Assembly: GCA_018647025.1 (NCBI GenBank)
Contig: JABGTQ010000175.1
Location: 1-6,646, forward strand
Direction: 5' to 3'
Source: Nitrospina sp.
Lineage (GTDB): Bacteria; Nitrospinota; Nitrospinia; Nitrospinales; VA-1
Length of the DNA stretch: 6,646 nucleotides
Part shown: one piece after another, positions 1-6,643 of the stretch
Position numbering within the stretch: the stretch's first letter is position 1
How the letters are laid out: every line of letters starts with the position of its first letter
Translations under genes and position numbers: made by a program
The notes under the pieces: model-generated
Seen by the model: the letters and a program-made list of their open reading frames with translations, nothing else
Databases searched by the model: none
Told to the model about the DNA's origin: nothing

Positions 1-37
1 AAAAAAAAAGGGGAAAGGCTTAAAAGCCCCTCCCCTT
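1..37 (-). terminator. Rho-independent terminator of the porin gene
   Basis: On the minus strand, 19 bases after the porin stop codon, an inverted repeat has arms AAGGGGAGGGGC and GCCTTTCCCCTT. The arms pair over 12 bp, with two G-U wobbles, around a short TTTTAA loop. Nine T residues follow directly and run to the window edge. A GC-rich stem followed by a U tract is the standard intrinsic terminator. The plus strand has no T tract after the stem, so the element works in one direction and ends the porin transcript. Confidence 0.9.
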
Positions 38-56
38 ATATCTTCGATAATTAAAA

Positions 57-1205
57 CTATAACTGGAACTGGAAACCCATTAAAAAAGTACCTAACTCAT
101 TAGCTCCCGTACCATTTTTATCTACATAATAAGTGGCATTTATTTTTGCATTATGGCCATCAATAATATAATTAACTCCACCTTCTGTTCTCCAGCGCCC
201 ACCATCGCTATTAGTTTCACGAACAAAATGCTGCTGACGTACATAGGGTTGAAGTTTTCCCCAACCAATACTATTAGGCATCAAATAACTGCCTAATAAG
301 AGATAACTTTGTCCCTGAGTAATAGTGGTATCAGCCTTATCATCTGAATCATAATTATAAAACGCACCTTCAAGGTTAACAACTGCCCCATTTTGAATTT
401 TTTTCTCCATTAAAAAATCTATGTTCCAAGCATTAAAATCGCCTCTAAGGCTATCAGTAGTGCCTGTTCCCGCACCATCTTCCTCGTACTGATAGACAAA
501 GGCTAATGCTAAAACATCCTTCGCACCATAATACGAGCTCGTTGTGTAATAACCCGGCTCAGGATCCCAGAAATTAATTGTTGCGCGAGCTGCGTGAAGA
601 AAATTATCTTCCTGGTCAGGGTTAGTATCTGCGTTAGTACTAACGGTTCGGCCTTCAAAGAGTCCGTATGACCACTTGAATTGGCCCCCATTATACTCCT
701 TCATAATTGTCACACCATTATCACGACCATTGTGAAGCGCTGGATACGCCTGAGCAATGGGAAATTGATAAGCGTTTAGAAAGTAAGGACCATCAAGATT
801 TGATCTATCACTAGGAGGCAAGAATCTTCCAGTCCAAAAATCAAAACCGGCTACAGAAAACTTAGCAACAGCATCTAGAACACGAATAGACTGATCTGTG
901 TTGAGGCTACCACTAGAATTACTACCTTGATGTTCAGTGTTAAATTCTAGCGTTATATTTTTATGTACTTTAGCTGCTGTATAAAGACGGATAAAATCGA
1001 AACCAAAATTTGTAGCACTGCTAGTACCATCATCAGCTCCATCTTCGGTAACGGCAATAGAGCTTTGTAAACCTAAACCCACACTAAACCAACGCGTATC
1101 ATCAATTTTAATTTTAGCGCCAGCAACTGCAAAAGTTGGTAATCCTAAAATAATAATAAGCAATGCAGATGCACCGTAAAAATTTTTCTTAATACGTAAA
1201 AACAT
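57..1205 (-). CDS. Outer-membrane porin, possibly a urea/short-chain amide porin (FmdC-like)
   Basis: This encodes a 382-residue outer-membrane beta-barrel protein. Residues 1-28 form a signal peptide: a basic start (RIKK), a hydrophobic core (ALLIIILGLP) and an AVA cleavage site before GAKIKIDD. The rest alternates amphipathic strands with Gly/Asp/Asn/Thr-rich loops, and it ends in a strand, TFLMGFQFQL. The last residue is Leu rather than the usual Phe. The mature length of about 354 residues fits 16-18-strand porins. The motifs around residues 125-170 (WTGRFLPPSDRSNLDGPYF and GRDNGVTI) recall the phosphate-selective-porin-like group that includes FmdC, the short-chain amide/urea porin of Methylophilus. 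That family call is from memory, not a search. Its place beside a urease operon and its predicted NtrC/sigma-54 promoter favour passive uptake of urea or amides. The start is well supported by a strong Shine-Dalgarno site. That it is a porin is fairly certain; the substrate is inferred. Confidence 0.88.
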   Translation of the reverse strand: MFLRIKKNFYGASALLIIILGLPTFAVAGAKIKIDDTRWFSVGLGLQSSIAVTEDGADDGTSSATNFGFDFIRLYTAAKVHKNITLEFNTEHQGSNSSGSLNTDQSIRVLDAVAKFSVAGFDFWTGRFLPPSDRSNLDGPYFLNAYQFPIAQAYPALHNGRDNGVTIMKEYNGGQFKWSYGLFEGRTVSTNADTNPDQEDNFLHAARATINFWDPEPGYYTTSSYYGAKDVLALAFVYQYEEDGAGTGTTDSLRGDFNAWNIDFLMEKKIQNGAVVNLEGAFYNYDSDDKADTTITQGQSYLLLGSYLMPNSIGWGKLQPYVRQQHFVRETNSDGGRWRTEGGVNYIIDGHNAKINATYYVDKNGTGANELGTFLMGFQFQL

Positions 1206-1211
1206 TTCTTG

Positions 1212-1219
1212 TCTCCTCT
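1212..1219 (-). promoter_or_regulatory. Ribosome binding site of the porin
   Basis: The minus strand reads AGAGGAGA six bases before the porin ATG. This is the strongest Shine-Dalgarno sequence in the window. It fixes the porin start and is consistent with high expression of an abundant outer-membrane protein. Confidence 0.85.
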
Positions 1220-1229
1220 ATAGTCATAT

Positions 1230-1273
1230 AAATTTCAGATACGGCGTAGCTACAGCGATGTCGTATGAAATTT
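1230..1273 (-). promoter_or_regulatory. Inverted repeat (hairpin) in the porin leader
   Basis: On the minus strand the left arm AAATTTCATACG pairs with CGTAT-CT-GAAATTT on the right. That gives 12 paired bases (7 + 5) interrupted only by a two-base CT bulge, enclosing an 18-base GC-rich centre that contains the palindrome GTAGCTAC. The structure ends 10 bases before the porin Shine-Dalgarno site. It could be an mRNA-stabilising or translation-modulating 5' stem, as on some outer-membrane protein messages, or a palindromic operator. The pairing is visible in the sequence; the role is unknown. Confidence 0.5.
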
Positions 1274-1521
1274 TCACAATGTTATCAATTTTTTACATTT
1301 AAAACCAGCATTAGATACATGATTCATTTAAACTTAAAAACTTTATTGTTTTGGTTAATTGAATTTTACCAACTCTACCTTTGTAAATATTAACAACGAA
1401 CTCTCCTCTTAATAACTTCCTATTTAAAATCCTATATAAACTCAATTAGTTTTTTTACCACTTAAATTTTTTCAATCAACCTTTAACAAACCTTCAAAAT
1501 ACAAAAAACTTAAATCTTTCT

Positions 1522-1540
1522 AAAGCAATATTCATTCCTA
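1522..1540 (-). promoter_or_regulatory. Putative sigma-54 (RpoN) -24/-12 promoter of the porin
   Basis: The minus strand reads TAGGAATGAATATTGCTTT. Against the sigma-54 consensus YTGGCACGRNNNTTGCWWW it matches 13 of the 16 specified positions, including the invariant GG and GC doublets at the required 10-base spacing and the full TTGCTTT of the -12 element. Transcription would begin near position 1513, giving a leader of about 308 bases. Such a leader is long but possible. No sigma-70 promoter of comparable quality was found between here and the porin. It is supported by NtrC-like sites at the expected upstream distance. Confidence 0.5.
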
Positions 1541-1623
1541 AAGCGGTTTATATCTTTAAACCCTTTTTTTTCAATAACCACTGAGATTGATAGACAAGGT
1601 AACACCTATTAAAAAATTCATAT

Positions 1624-1640
1624 TGAGTCAAGATGGTGCA
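1624..1640. promoter_or_regulatory. Putative NtrC-binding site, proximal
   Basis: TGAGTCAAGATGGTGCA compared with the NtrC consensus TGCACCA-N3-TGGTGCA matches 11 of 14 positions: one half-site is perfect (TGGTGCA) and the other matches four of seven. Its centre lies about 119 bases upstream of the start predicted from the sigma-54 element, within the usual range for NtrC enhancers. NtrC activates sigma-54 promoters under nitrogen limitation. A chance match remains possible. Confidence 0.4.
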
Positions 1641-1653
1641 AAAATTAAATTAA

Positions 1654-1670
1654 TGCTAAATTTTTAAGCA
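1654..1670. promoter_or_regulatory. Putative NtrC-binding site, distal (weaker)
   Basis: TGCTAAATTTTTAAGCA keeps the outer TGC-N11-GCA frame of an NtrC site and matches 8 of 14 consensus positions. Its centre is 30 bp, about three helical turns, from the proximal site, so both would lie on the same face of the DNA. Classical NtrC enhancers, such as those of glnA, use similarly spaced pairs. Alone it would be unconvincing; its phasing with the stronger site is what makes it worth listing. Confidence 0.28.
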
Positions 1671-1714
1671 AAACGTGTATGGTTTCTAAAAAAATAAAGG
1701 AGAGTAGTGACTTT

Positions 1715-2470
1715 TTAAAAATGCTTATCGAAGAGTTTTTTTTGCTGAGCTTTATACTCATCATCATCAATAAGTTTTTTACTATGAAGGTATTTGAGAT
1801 GTTTAAGTTTTGCTTCTAATTTAGGGTCAACCTTGACATTTGAAGATTCGGTATCAAATTTAGCGGGTGAACTTTTATCCATTTTTGAAGAAACAACCGG
1901 CAATTTTAAACTCGAAATAATCCAGTTTTTCTGAGTTCTCTTATCAGAGCGTGTTACAAAAAAGCGTTGACCGCTTTCAGGAGTTAGATTCCATGCAAAG
2001 ATTCTCGCATCTCTAACATCATTTTTCTTAAAAAAAGTCTCCCCATGAATAGAGTCAAAGCGCCAGTTTAAATAATTTTTAAATGAAAAAATTTCACCTG
2101 ACGTAACTCCTTCCTTGATATCTAATTGAAAATAAATAATTTTTTCAGGAGGCACGCTTGCAAAAGCTTGCAAAAGAATTGGGGCTAGACTTTTGATTTC
2201 TGAAAGTAAAAAAACACGCTCTACCTTACTACCCAAAAAAGTAGTCTTATACCTTAGTGAAATAAGATGGTTGGTTATTTCTGCCAGTGAAATTTTAATG
2301 GGGTGATTTAATTTTAGGTTTATCAGGTTAGATTTCTCATGTAATTGAGATCGAAATTTTATTTGAATTTTATTTCCCTTTAAATCTACTCCCTCCGCTA
2401 CACCAAAAACTATGCTGCTGAAAACAATAAAAAAACCTACCTCTTTTAAAAATTTAGACTTGAAAGTCAT
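1715..2470 (-). CDS. Exported protein of unknown function with SHOCT-like C-terminus
   Basis: This encodes a 251-residue protein counted from the ATG at 2470. An upstream in-frame ATG at 2557 would overlap ureG by 62 bases and bury the signal peptide, so it is rejected. No good Shine-Dalgarno site precedes 2470. Residues 1-24 form a signal peptide (basic TFKSKFLK, hydrophobic GFFIVFSSIVF, GVA cleavage site). There is no lipobox cysteine, so the product is probably periplasmic or membrane-anchored rather than a lipoprotein. Residues 55-145 (NHPIKISLAEI, LAPILLQAF, TSGEIFSFKNYLNWRF) resemble, from memory, an uncharacterised proteobacterial family of exported proteins that carry HP-x-x-LS, LAP and TxGxxF motifs and end in SHOCT. 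Residues 216-251 (KLEAKLKHLKYLHSKKLIDDDEYKAQQKKLF) match the SHOCT pattern of a short helical C-terminal motif with an LI-x-x-x-E-Y/F turn. It starts 25 bases after ureG on the same strand, so it is probably cotranscribed with urease. Its function is unknown. Confidence 0.75.
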   Translation of the reverse strand: MTFKSKFLKEVGFFIVFSSIVFGVAEGVDLKGNKIQIKFRSQLHEKSNLINLKLNHPIKISLAEITNHLISLRYKTTFLGSKVERVFLLSEIKSLAPILLQAFASVPPEKIIYFQLDIKEGVTSGEIFSFKNYLNWRFDSIHGETFFKKNDVRDARIFAWNLTPESGQRFFVTRSDKRTQKNWIISSLKLPVVSSKMDKSSPAKFDTESSNVKVDPKLEAKLKHLKYLHSKKLIDDDEYKAQQKKLFDKHF

Positions 2471-2495
2471 TACAAAAATATTCAAAAAGTTAAAA

Positions 2496-3110
2496 TCAAG
2501 AACCCAGCAACCCCTGAGAAATGATAAACTGTACAATCTCTCCTGCCCTAGTACCATTTTTTAAGTTGGAGAATACAAAAGGTCTACCCTGTCTCATTTT
2601 TTTTGCGTCGCGTTCCATAATTTCTAGAGAGGCTCCAACATGTGGAGCTAGATCTATCTTATTGATCACCAATAAATCAGACTTAGTAATGCCCGGACCA
2701 CCCTTGCGAGGTATTTTATCGCCTGCGGCAACATCGATGACATAAATAGTAAGATCTGATAGTTCTGGGCTAAAGGTAGCTGCAAGATTATCGCCACCAC
2801 TTTCTACAATAACTAAATCCAAATCAGGAAAACGAACACTCAACTCGTCCACTGCCGAAAGGTTCATAGAAGCGTCTTCGCGAATTGCTGTGTGTGGGCA
2901 TCCACCAGTTTCTACACCTATTATTCGCCCCTCTTCCAAAGCTTTGTGTTGAATTAAAAACTGGGCATCCTCTTTCGTGTAGATATCATTAGTCACTACT
3001 GCGATTTCAAACTTATCACGTAGTTGTTTACAAAGTTCATTGATCAATGCAGTTTTACCAGAACCCACTGGCCCACCTACACCAACTCTCAATACTTGTT
3101 TTTTATCCAT
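2496..3110 (-). CDS. ureG: Urease accessory protein UreG (nickel-insertion GTPase)
   Basis: UreG is the SIMIBI-class GTPase that carries nickel and, within the UreD-UreF-UreG complex on apo-urease, couples GTP hydrolysis to nickel delivery. At 204 residues it has the normal length for the family. Visible motifs are the Walker A loop GGPVGSGKT (residues 12-20), the nickel-binding CPH motif (71-73), ESGGDNL (103-109) and the guanine-specificity motif NKID (150-153). It has no His-rich N-terminal extension, unlike some homologues; here the His-rich tail is on UreE. A Shine-Dalgarno sequence AAGAGGT lies seven bases before the ATG. The gene starts 17 bases after the ureF stop and is followed after 25 bases by the unknown secreted protein. 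Confidence 0.98.
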   Translation of the reverse strand: MDKKQVLRVGVGGPVGSGKTALINELCKQLRDKFEIAVVTNDIYTKEDAQFLIQHKALEEGRIIGVETGGCPHTAIREDASMNLSAVDELSVRFPDLDLVIVESGGDNLAATFSPELSDLTIYVIDVAAGDKIPRKGGPGITKSDLLVINKIDLAPHVGASLEIMERDAKKMRQGRPFVFSNLKNGTRAGEIVQFIISQGLLGS

Positions 3111-3127
3111 ATTTCAAACCTCTTACT

Positions 3128-3826
3128 CTACGAACGAAATAATCTTGTATACTGAGTCTCATGTAGAGCACTCGCAATTCCCTGCCCAGGTGCAGTATAT
3201 CCAATCGCTTCATCTGGCAGATTCAACCCCTCAGTAACAACGTCAGAGATCGTCTCAATAACGGCAGATAAAATTTTCTGTCCATCGGTTTGCCCTAATG
3301 GGATTAATTTCATGGCACATAAAACTTTATTTTCTGCCCACATCCACAAAAACCCACTTGCAGCATCACTTAATGAAATATCCCATTTAACAGCTGCTAA
3401 AGCATATAAAGTGAGAAACCCACTATAGGGTGGACTTAAGAAGGATTTTGCTTCATCCAAACCTAAACTATCCAGGAGGCGAGCCAACGCTTTTCCTAAT
3501 TGCCGGTCTTCTTCTTGAAGTTCAAAAGCATCTCGGTTTGCTGACAAAATTTTATTCCAATAACTAACCCTATCCATTTCTGGTTCCTGCCAGGCTTTAT
3601 AAAGATTTTTCAACACAGGGACATCTAAGTTAAGTAGTGAGCTTTTTAAAAGACCTTGAATCCAATCAGACGCTGTAGTTGCATCGTGAACCCACTCAGT
3701 TGATATCGCAAACTCTAATCCCTGCGAATACGAGTAACCACCAATCGGGAGCGACGGGCTGGTAAGACGCATTAACTTTAACAAACTAGGGTTCTGCAAG
3801 TGAGACGTGGCATTATCAATGTTCAT
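3128..3826 (-). CDS. ureF: Urease accessory protein UreF
   Basis: UreF is an all-helical cytoplasmic accessory protein that bridges UreD and UreG on apo-urease and gates UreG GTPase activity during nickel insertion. From the ATG at 3826 it has 232 residues, close to the family norm. It shows the conserved N-terminal SPSLPIGGYSYSQGLE (residues 24-38 or so) and the C-terminal HETQYTRLFRS. The reading frame extends upstream to an ATG at 3898, but the extra 24 residues lie wholly inside ureE and have no counterpart in UreF proteins as I know them. The 3826 start overlaps the end of ureE by 11 bases, typical of translational coupling. No strong Shine-Dalgarno site is seen there, which fits coupled initiation. 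Confidence 0.96.
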   Translation of the reverse strand: MNIDNATSHLQNPSLLKLMRLTSPSLPIGGYSYSQGLEFAISTEWVHDATTASDWIQGLLKSSLLNLDVPVLKNLYKAWQEPEMDRVSYWNKILSANRDAFELQEEDRQLGKALARLLDSLGLDEAKSFLSPPYSGFLTLYALAAVKWDISLSDAASGFLWMWAENKVLCAMKLIPLGQTDGQKILSAVIETISDVVTEGLNLPDEAIGYTAPGQGIASALHETQYTRLFRS

Positions 3827-4271
3827 GGGTATGCCGATGTTTTTCACTATTTTGATAAGCTCCAGGCTCTGGCTCAAAAGGAGCCTCTTGGTGATCAACC
3901 ACTAAGCCAAGCGATCTCACCATATCGTCCAAAACATGATCATGAAGATAATAAAGTGAACTATCTTTGATTTGCAATGGCACGTGGCGATTTCCTAAAT
4001 GGTAACAGGCGCGAGACAATAAATGAGAATTTGATTCATTAACGACAGAAACCGATTCTAATGAAGCACGTACTTCGATAACTTTACCGCATGCGCTACG
4101 CAATAAATCTCCGTGACGCAGAGTGACACCTCGGCTTAAAAAAAGGGCGGCTTCGTTACCATTATCAAGAGTAACTCGTAGACGGCTTTTTTGTCTCTGA
4201 TCAAATGGCAGAGTTAGAGATGTAGAATAAATTTCCGCGTAACCTTCAATGCGCTCTGTAATTTCCAACAT
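3816..4271 (-). CDS. ureE: Urease accessory protein UreE (nickel metallochaperone)
   Basis: UreE is a cytoplasmic homodimeric metallochaperone that supplies nickel to the UreDFG complex. At 151 residues it has the usual two-part layout: an N-terminal peptide-binding-like domain (about 1-70) and a ferredoxin-like metal-binding domain (about 75-135). The interface ligand His96 is in the conserved GNRH motif, and His110 and His112 (YLHDH) match positions known in the Klebsiella protein. The C-terminus HRHTHEH is a short version of the His-rich nickel-storage tail. The GGAAG sequence six bases before the ATG is a fair Shine-Dalgarno site. It follows ureC after a 40-base gap and overlaps ureF by 11 bases. 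Confidence 0.97.
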   Translation of the reverse strand: MLEITERIEGYAEIYSTSLTLPFDQRQKSRLRVTLDNGNEAALFLSRGVTLRHGDLLRSACGKVIEVRASLESVSVVNESNSHLLSRACYHLGNRHVPLQIKDSSLYYLHDHVLDDMVRSLGLVVDHQEAPFEPEPGAYQNSEKHRHTHEH

Positions 4272-4311
4272 GGGTCACTTCCAAAACAGTAATCTTGAGA
4301 AGGAATCTTTA

Positions 4312-6015
4312 CTAAAAAAGAAAATATCGTTGAGCTAAAGGTAAAACCTTAGAAGGTTCACACGTTAACAACTCCCCATCTGCACGCACTTCATAGGTTT
4401 GAGAGTCCACTTCTATCTTCGGTTGATAGTCATTATGTATCAAATCTTTTTTACTAATCTGACGTGTGTTCTTAACACCAATAATTTTCTTATTCAATTT
4501 CAGTTTTTGTGCAATCCCATCATCACAAGCGGCTTGAGAAACAAAACTTACACAGGTTTCACTGCGCGCACCACCCAAGGCACCAAACATTGGTCGGTAA
4601 TGAACGGGTTGTGGAGTAGGGATAGATGCATTAGGGTCACCCATCGGTGCTGCTACAATCATCCCACCTTTGATCATCATTGCAGGTTTCGCTCCAAAAA
4701 AAGCTGGTTTCCAAAGCACGATATCTGCAAGTTTCCCGGGTTCAATCGATCCCACTTCATGAGCAATCCCATGAGAGATAGCAGGATTGATGGTATATTT
4801 TGCTATATAACGTTTGGCGCGAAAATTATCATGATGCTTAGGATCTGGTTTTAGCGAACCCCGCTGCACTTTCATCTTATGTGCAGTTTGCCAAGTCCTG
4901 GTTATAACCTCTCCGATTCGGCCCATTGCCTGAGAATCTGAAGCAATCATGCTAAATGCTCCAAGGTCATGCAGTATGTCTTCCGCTGCAATGGTTTCGC
5001 GCCTGATTCTCGATTCAGCAAAGGCAACATCCTCTGGGATTTTTGAATCCAGATGATGACAAACCATCAGCATATCCAAGTGTTCATCAACGGTATTGAC
5101 CGTAAAGGGACGAGTCGGATTGGTCGAGGAAGGCAAAACATTGGACTCCCCACAGGCCTTGATTATATCGGGAGCATGCCCACCACCTGCACCTTCCGTA
5201 TGGTAAGTATGGATGGTTCGATTTTTAAAAGCGGCAATTGTGTTTTCTACAAAGCCAGATTCATTGAGCGTATCTGTATGAATGGCTACTTGAATGTCAA
5301 ATTTCTCAGCCACACTCAAACAGTTATCAATAGCAGCTGGGGTCGTCCCCCAGTCTTCGTGTAGTTTTAAACCCATAGCACCTGCACGAACTTGTTCTTC
5401 TAAAGCCATCGGCAAACTGGCATTCCCTTTACCAAGAAAACCAAAGTTGATTGGTAATTCTTCAACAGCCTGATACATACGATGAATATTCCAAGGGCCC
5501 GGGGTACATGTAGTTGCGTTGGTGCCGGCCGCAGGACCCGTTCCACCTCCAATCATAGTGGTGATTCCGGACATCAAAGCATCATCAACTTGCTGGGGAC
5601 AAATGAAATGAATGTGGGCATCAATACCTCCGGCTGTAGCAATCAATCCTTCACCAGCAATGGCTTCTGTAGATGGACCAATAATAATATCTACGCCTGG
5701 CTGAATATCAGGATTGCCGGCTTTACCTATCCCAACAATACGACCTTCTTTTATTCCGATATCTGCTTTAACAATTCCCCAGTGATCCAAAATCAAAGCA
5801 TTAGTGATAACCACGTCGACGGCATCTTTTGAAGTCCGTTGACTTTGCCCCATACCATCGCGAATAACTTTACCTCCACCAAATTTAACTTCTTCTCCAT
5901 ACACCGTTTTATCCTCTTCCACTTCGATCCACAGTTCCGTATCACCCAACCTGACACGGTCACCTACTGTTGGGCCGAACATATCAGCATAAGCGTGGCG
6001 ATCAATAGTAGTCAT
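4312..6015 (-). CDS. ureC: Urease subunit alpha UreC (catalytic)
   Basis: UreC is the catalytic subunit of urease (EC 3.5.1.5), which hydrolyses urea to ammonia and carbamate at a dinuclear nickel centre in the cytoplasm. At 567 residues it has the same length as the Klebsiella subunit, and all active-site residues fall at the same numbers: His134 and His136 (IDAHIHF), Lys217, the carbamylated nickel bridge (GLKLHEDWG), His219, His246, His272, Cys319-His320 (VCHH) on the mobile flap, and Asp360. The protein is therefore predicted to be active once matured. Its ATG overlaps the ureB stop as TAATG, and a GGAG sequence eight bases upstream, inside the end of ureB, serves as ribosome binding site, so the two are translationally coupled. 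Confidence 0.99.
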   Translation of the reverse strand: MTTIDRHAYADMFGPTVGDRVRLGDTELWIEVEEDKTVYGEEVKFGGGKVIRDGMGQSQRTSKDAVDVVITNALILDHWGIVKADIGIKEGRIVGIGKAGNPDIQPGVDIIIGPSTEAIAGEGLIATAGGIDAHIHFICPQQVDDALMSGITTMIGGGTGPAAGTNATTCTPGPWNIHRMYQAVEELPINFGFLGKGNASLPMALEEQVRAGAMGLKLHEDWGTTPAAIDNCLSVAEKFDIQVAIHTDTLNESGFVENTIAAFKNRTIHTYHTEGAGGGHAPDIIKACGESNVLPSSTNPTRPFTVNTVDEHLDMLMVCHHLDSKIPEDVAFAESRIRRETIAAEDILHDLGAFSMIASDSQAMGRIGEVITRTWQTAHKMKVQRGSLKPDPKHHDNFRAKRYIAKYTINPAISHGIAHEVGSIEPGKLADIVLWKPAFFGAKPAMMIKGGMIVAAPMGDPNASIPTPQPVHYRPMFGALGGARSETCVSFVSQAACDDGIAQKLKLNKKIIGVKNTRQISKKDLIHNDYQPKIEVDSQTYEVRADGELLTCEPSKVLPLAQRYFLF

Positions 6016-6329
6016 TATTTTTTCTCCAATGGACCCATAACTTTTGCGTTGAACCCATAAACCTCTCTGGAGCCAGTGTAGGCAACTAACTCTATCTCTC
6101 GAGTTTGTCCAGGCTCAAATCGAACAGCTGTTCCTGCTGGGATATTCAACCGAAAACCGTACGAGGCTTCACGGTCAAATTCCAATGCCGAATTGGTTTC
6201 AAAAAAGTGATAGTGTGAGCCGACTTGAATTGGTCGATCACCCAGATTGGCAACTGACAATTTAACTTTTTCACGTCCTTCATTTAAGACCAGCTCGCCC
6301 TTTTGAATCTCATATTCTCCAGGAATCAT
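6015..6329 (-). CDS. ureB: Urease subunit beta UreB
   Basis: UreB is the small structural beta subunit that packs with UreA and UreC in the (UreABC)3 urease trimer. At 104 residues it is standard length for a separate subunit rather than a UreA-UreB fusion. It opens with MIPGEY and carries the conserved GSHYHFFE (residues 37-44) and GTAVRFEPG (66-74) segments. A Shine-Dalgarno sequence AAGGA, seven bases before the ATG, overlaps the ureA stop codon. The gene lies 11 bases after ureA and shares one base with ureC. Confidence 0.98.
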   Translation of the reverse strand: MIPGEYEIQKGELVLNEGREKVKLSVANLGDRPIQVGSHYHFFETNSALEFDREASYGFRLNIPAGTAVRFEPGQTREIELVAYTGSREVYGFNAKVMGPLEKK

Positions 6330-6340
6330 ATTTTTATCCT

Positions 6341-6643
6341 TTAGACTATCGGGTTGTGAACAGTAACCAGTTTTGTCCCATCCGGAAATGTTGCCTCGAC
6401 CTGAACATCATGGATCATCTCAGGAATACCCTCCATAACATCTTCACGTTTAAGCAACTGGGTCCCATGACTCATAAGATCAGCAACACTCTTTCCTTCA
6501 CGCGCACCTTCAAGAATCGCAGCGGATATGTACGCTATGGATTCTGGATAATTCAGTTTAATTCCACGAGCCAGGCGTCTTTCTGCAAGTAAACCAGCCG
6601 TAAAAATAAGTAATTTATCTTTTTCTCGAGGAGAAAGTTCCAT
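6341..6643 (-). CDS. ureA: Urease subunit gamma UreA
   Basis: UreA is the structural gamma subunit of urease. It is a complete 100-residue protein, the usual family length, beginning [10 protein letters not shown] and ending VTVHNPIV, with the conserved LNYPES (residues 30-35) and VMEGIPEMI (69-77) segments. Only three bases precede the ATG before the window ends, so its ribosome binding site, the operon promoter and any upstream ureD or urea transporter genes cannot be seen. It is the first urease gene in the window and is spaced 11 bases from ureB. Confidence 0.98.
   Translation of the reverse strand: MELSPREKDKLLIFTAGLLAERRLARGIKLNYPESIAYISAAILEGAREGKSVADLMSHGTQLLKREDVMEGIPEMIHDVQVEATFPDGTKLVTVHNPIV

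Larger units (their letters stand above)
1206..1714. other. 509-base AT-rich intergenic region upstream of the porin
   Basis: No gene is supported here. The stretch separates the stop codon of the unknown secreted protein from the porin start. It holds the porin ribosome binding site and leader hairpin near the low-coordinate end, a sigma-54-type promoter near the middle and two NtrC-like sites towards the high-coordinate end. I found no convincing terminator after the unknown gene. An AT-rich partial inverted repeat (GCTTAAAAATTTAGC on the minus strand) lies at 1655-1669, but its loop is too tight to act as a good terminator. It coincides with the distal NtrC-like site. The section from about 1274 to 1510 is very AT-rich, with no other clear element. 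Confidence 0.8.

Noticed and set aside
1355..1396. Tiny minus-strand ORF (13 codons, TTG start) in the porin leader, preceded by an AAGAGGAGAG Shine-Dalgarno-like sequence at 1401-1410
   Set aside because: It is very short, has a rare start codon and shows no amino-acid bias typical of an attenuator peptide. The purine-rich sequence alone is weak evidence.
1593..1607. Small palindrome AGGT-AAC-ACCT at 1597-1607 considered as a third NtrC half-site pair
   Set aside because: Its half-sites point the wrong way for NtrC (GGT...ACC rather than ACC...GGT), and the arms are only four bases long.
1655..1669. Possible terminator after the unknown secreted gene (GCTTAAAAATTTAGC on the minus strand)
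   Set aside because: The stem is about 6 bp with a bulge and a two-base loop, nearly all AT, and no uninterrupted T tract follows. It is better explained as part of a regulatory palindrome or chance.
1696..1819. Plus-strand AAAGGAGAG followed by a 32-codon ORF starting at 1721
   Set aside because: The spacing from the Shine-Dalgarno-like sequence to the ATG is too long, and the ORF lies antisense within the unknown secreted gene. Its hydrophobic composition follows from the AT-rich DNA.
2156..2175. Tandem direct repeat of GCTTGCAAAA, two copies
   Set aside because: Only two copies, inside a coding region and in a frame encoding an ordinary LLQAFAS helix; probably coincidence or slippage with no separate role.
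2471..2557. Longer start for the secreted protein at 2557
   Set aside because: It would overlap ureG by 62 bases and place 29 residues ahead of an otherwise clean signal peptide.
4399..4854. Plus-strand open frames antisense to ureC, including 4399-4854, 5053-5364 and 5482-5832
   Set aside because: They mirror a highly conserved gene on the other strand, have implausible compositions and lack ribosome binding sites.
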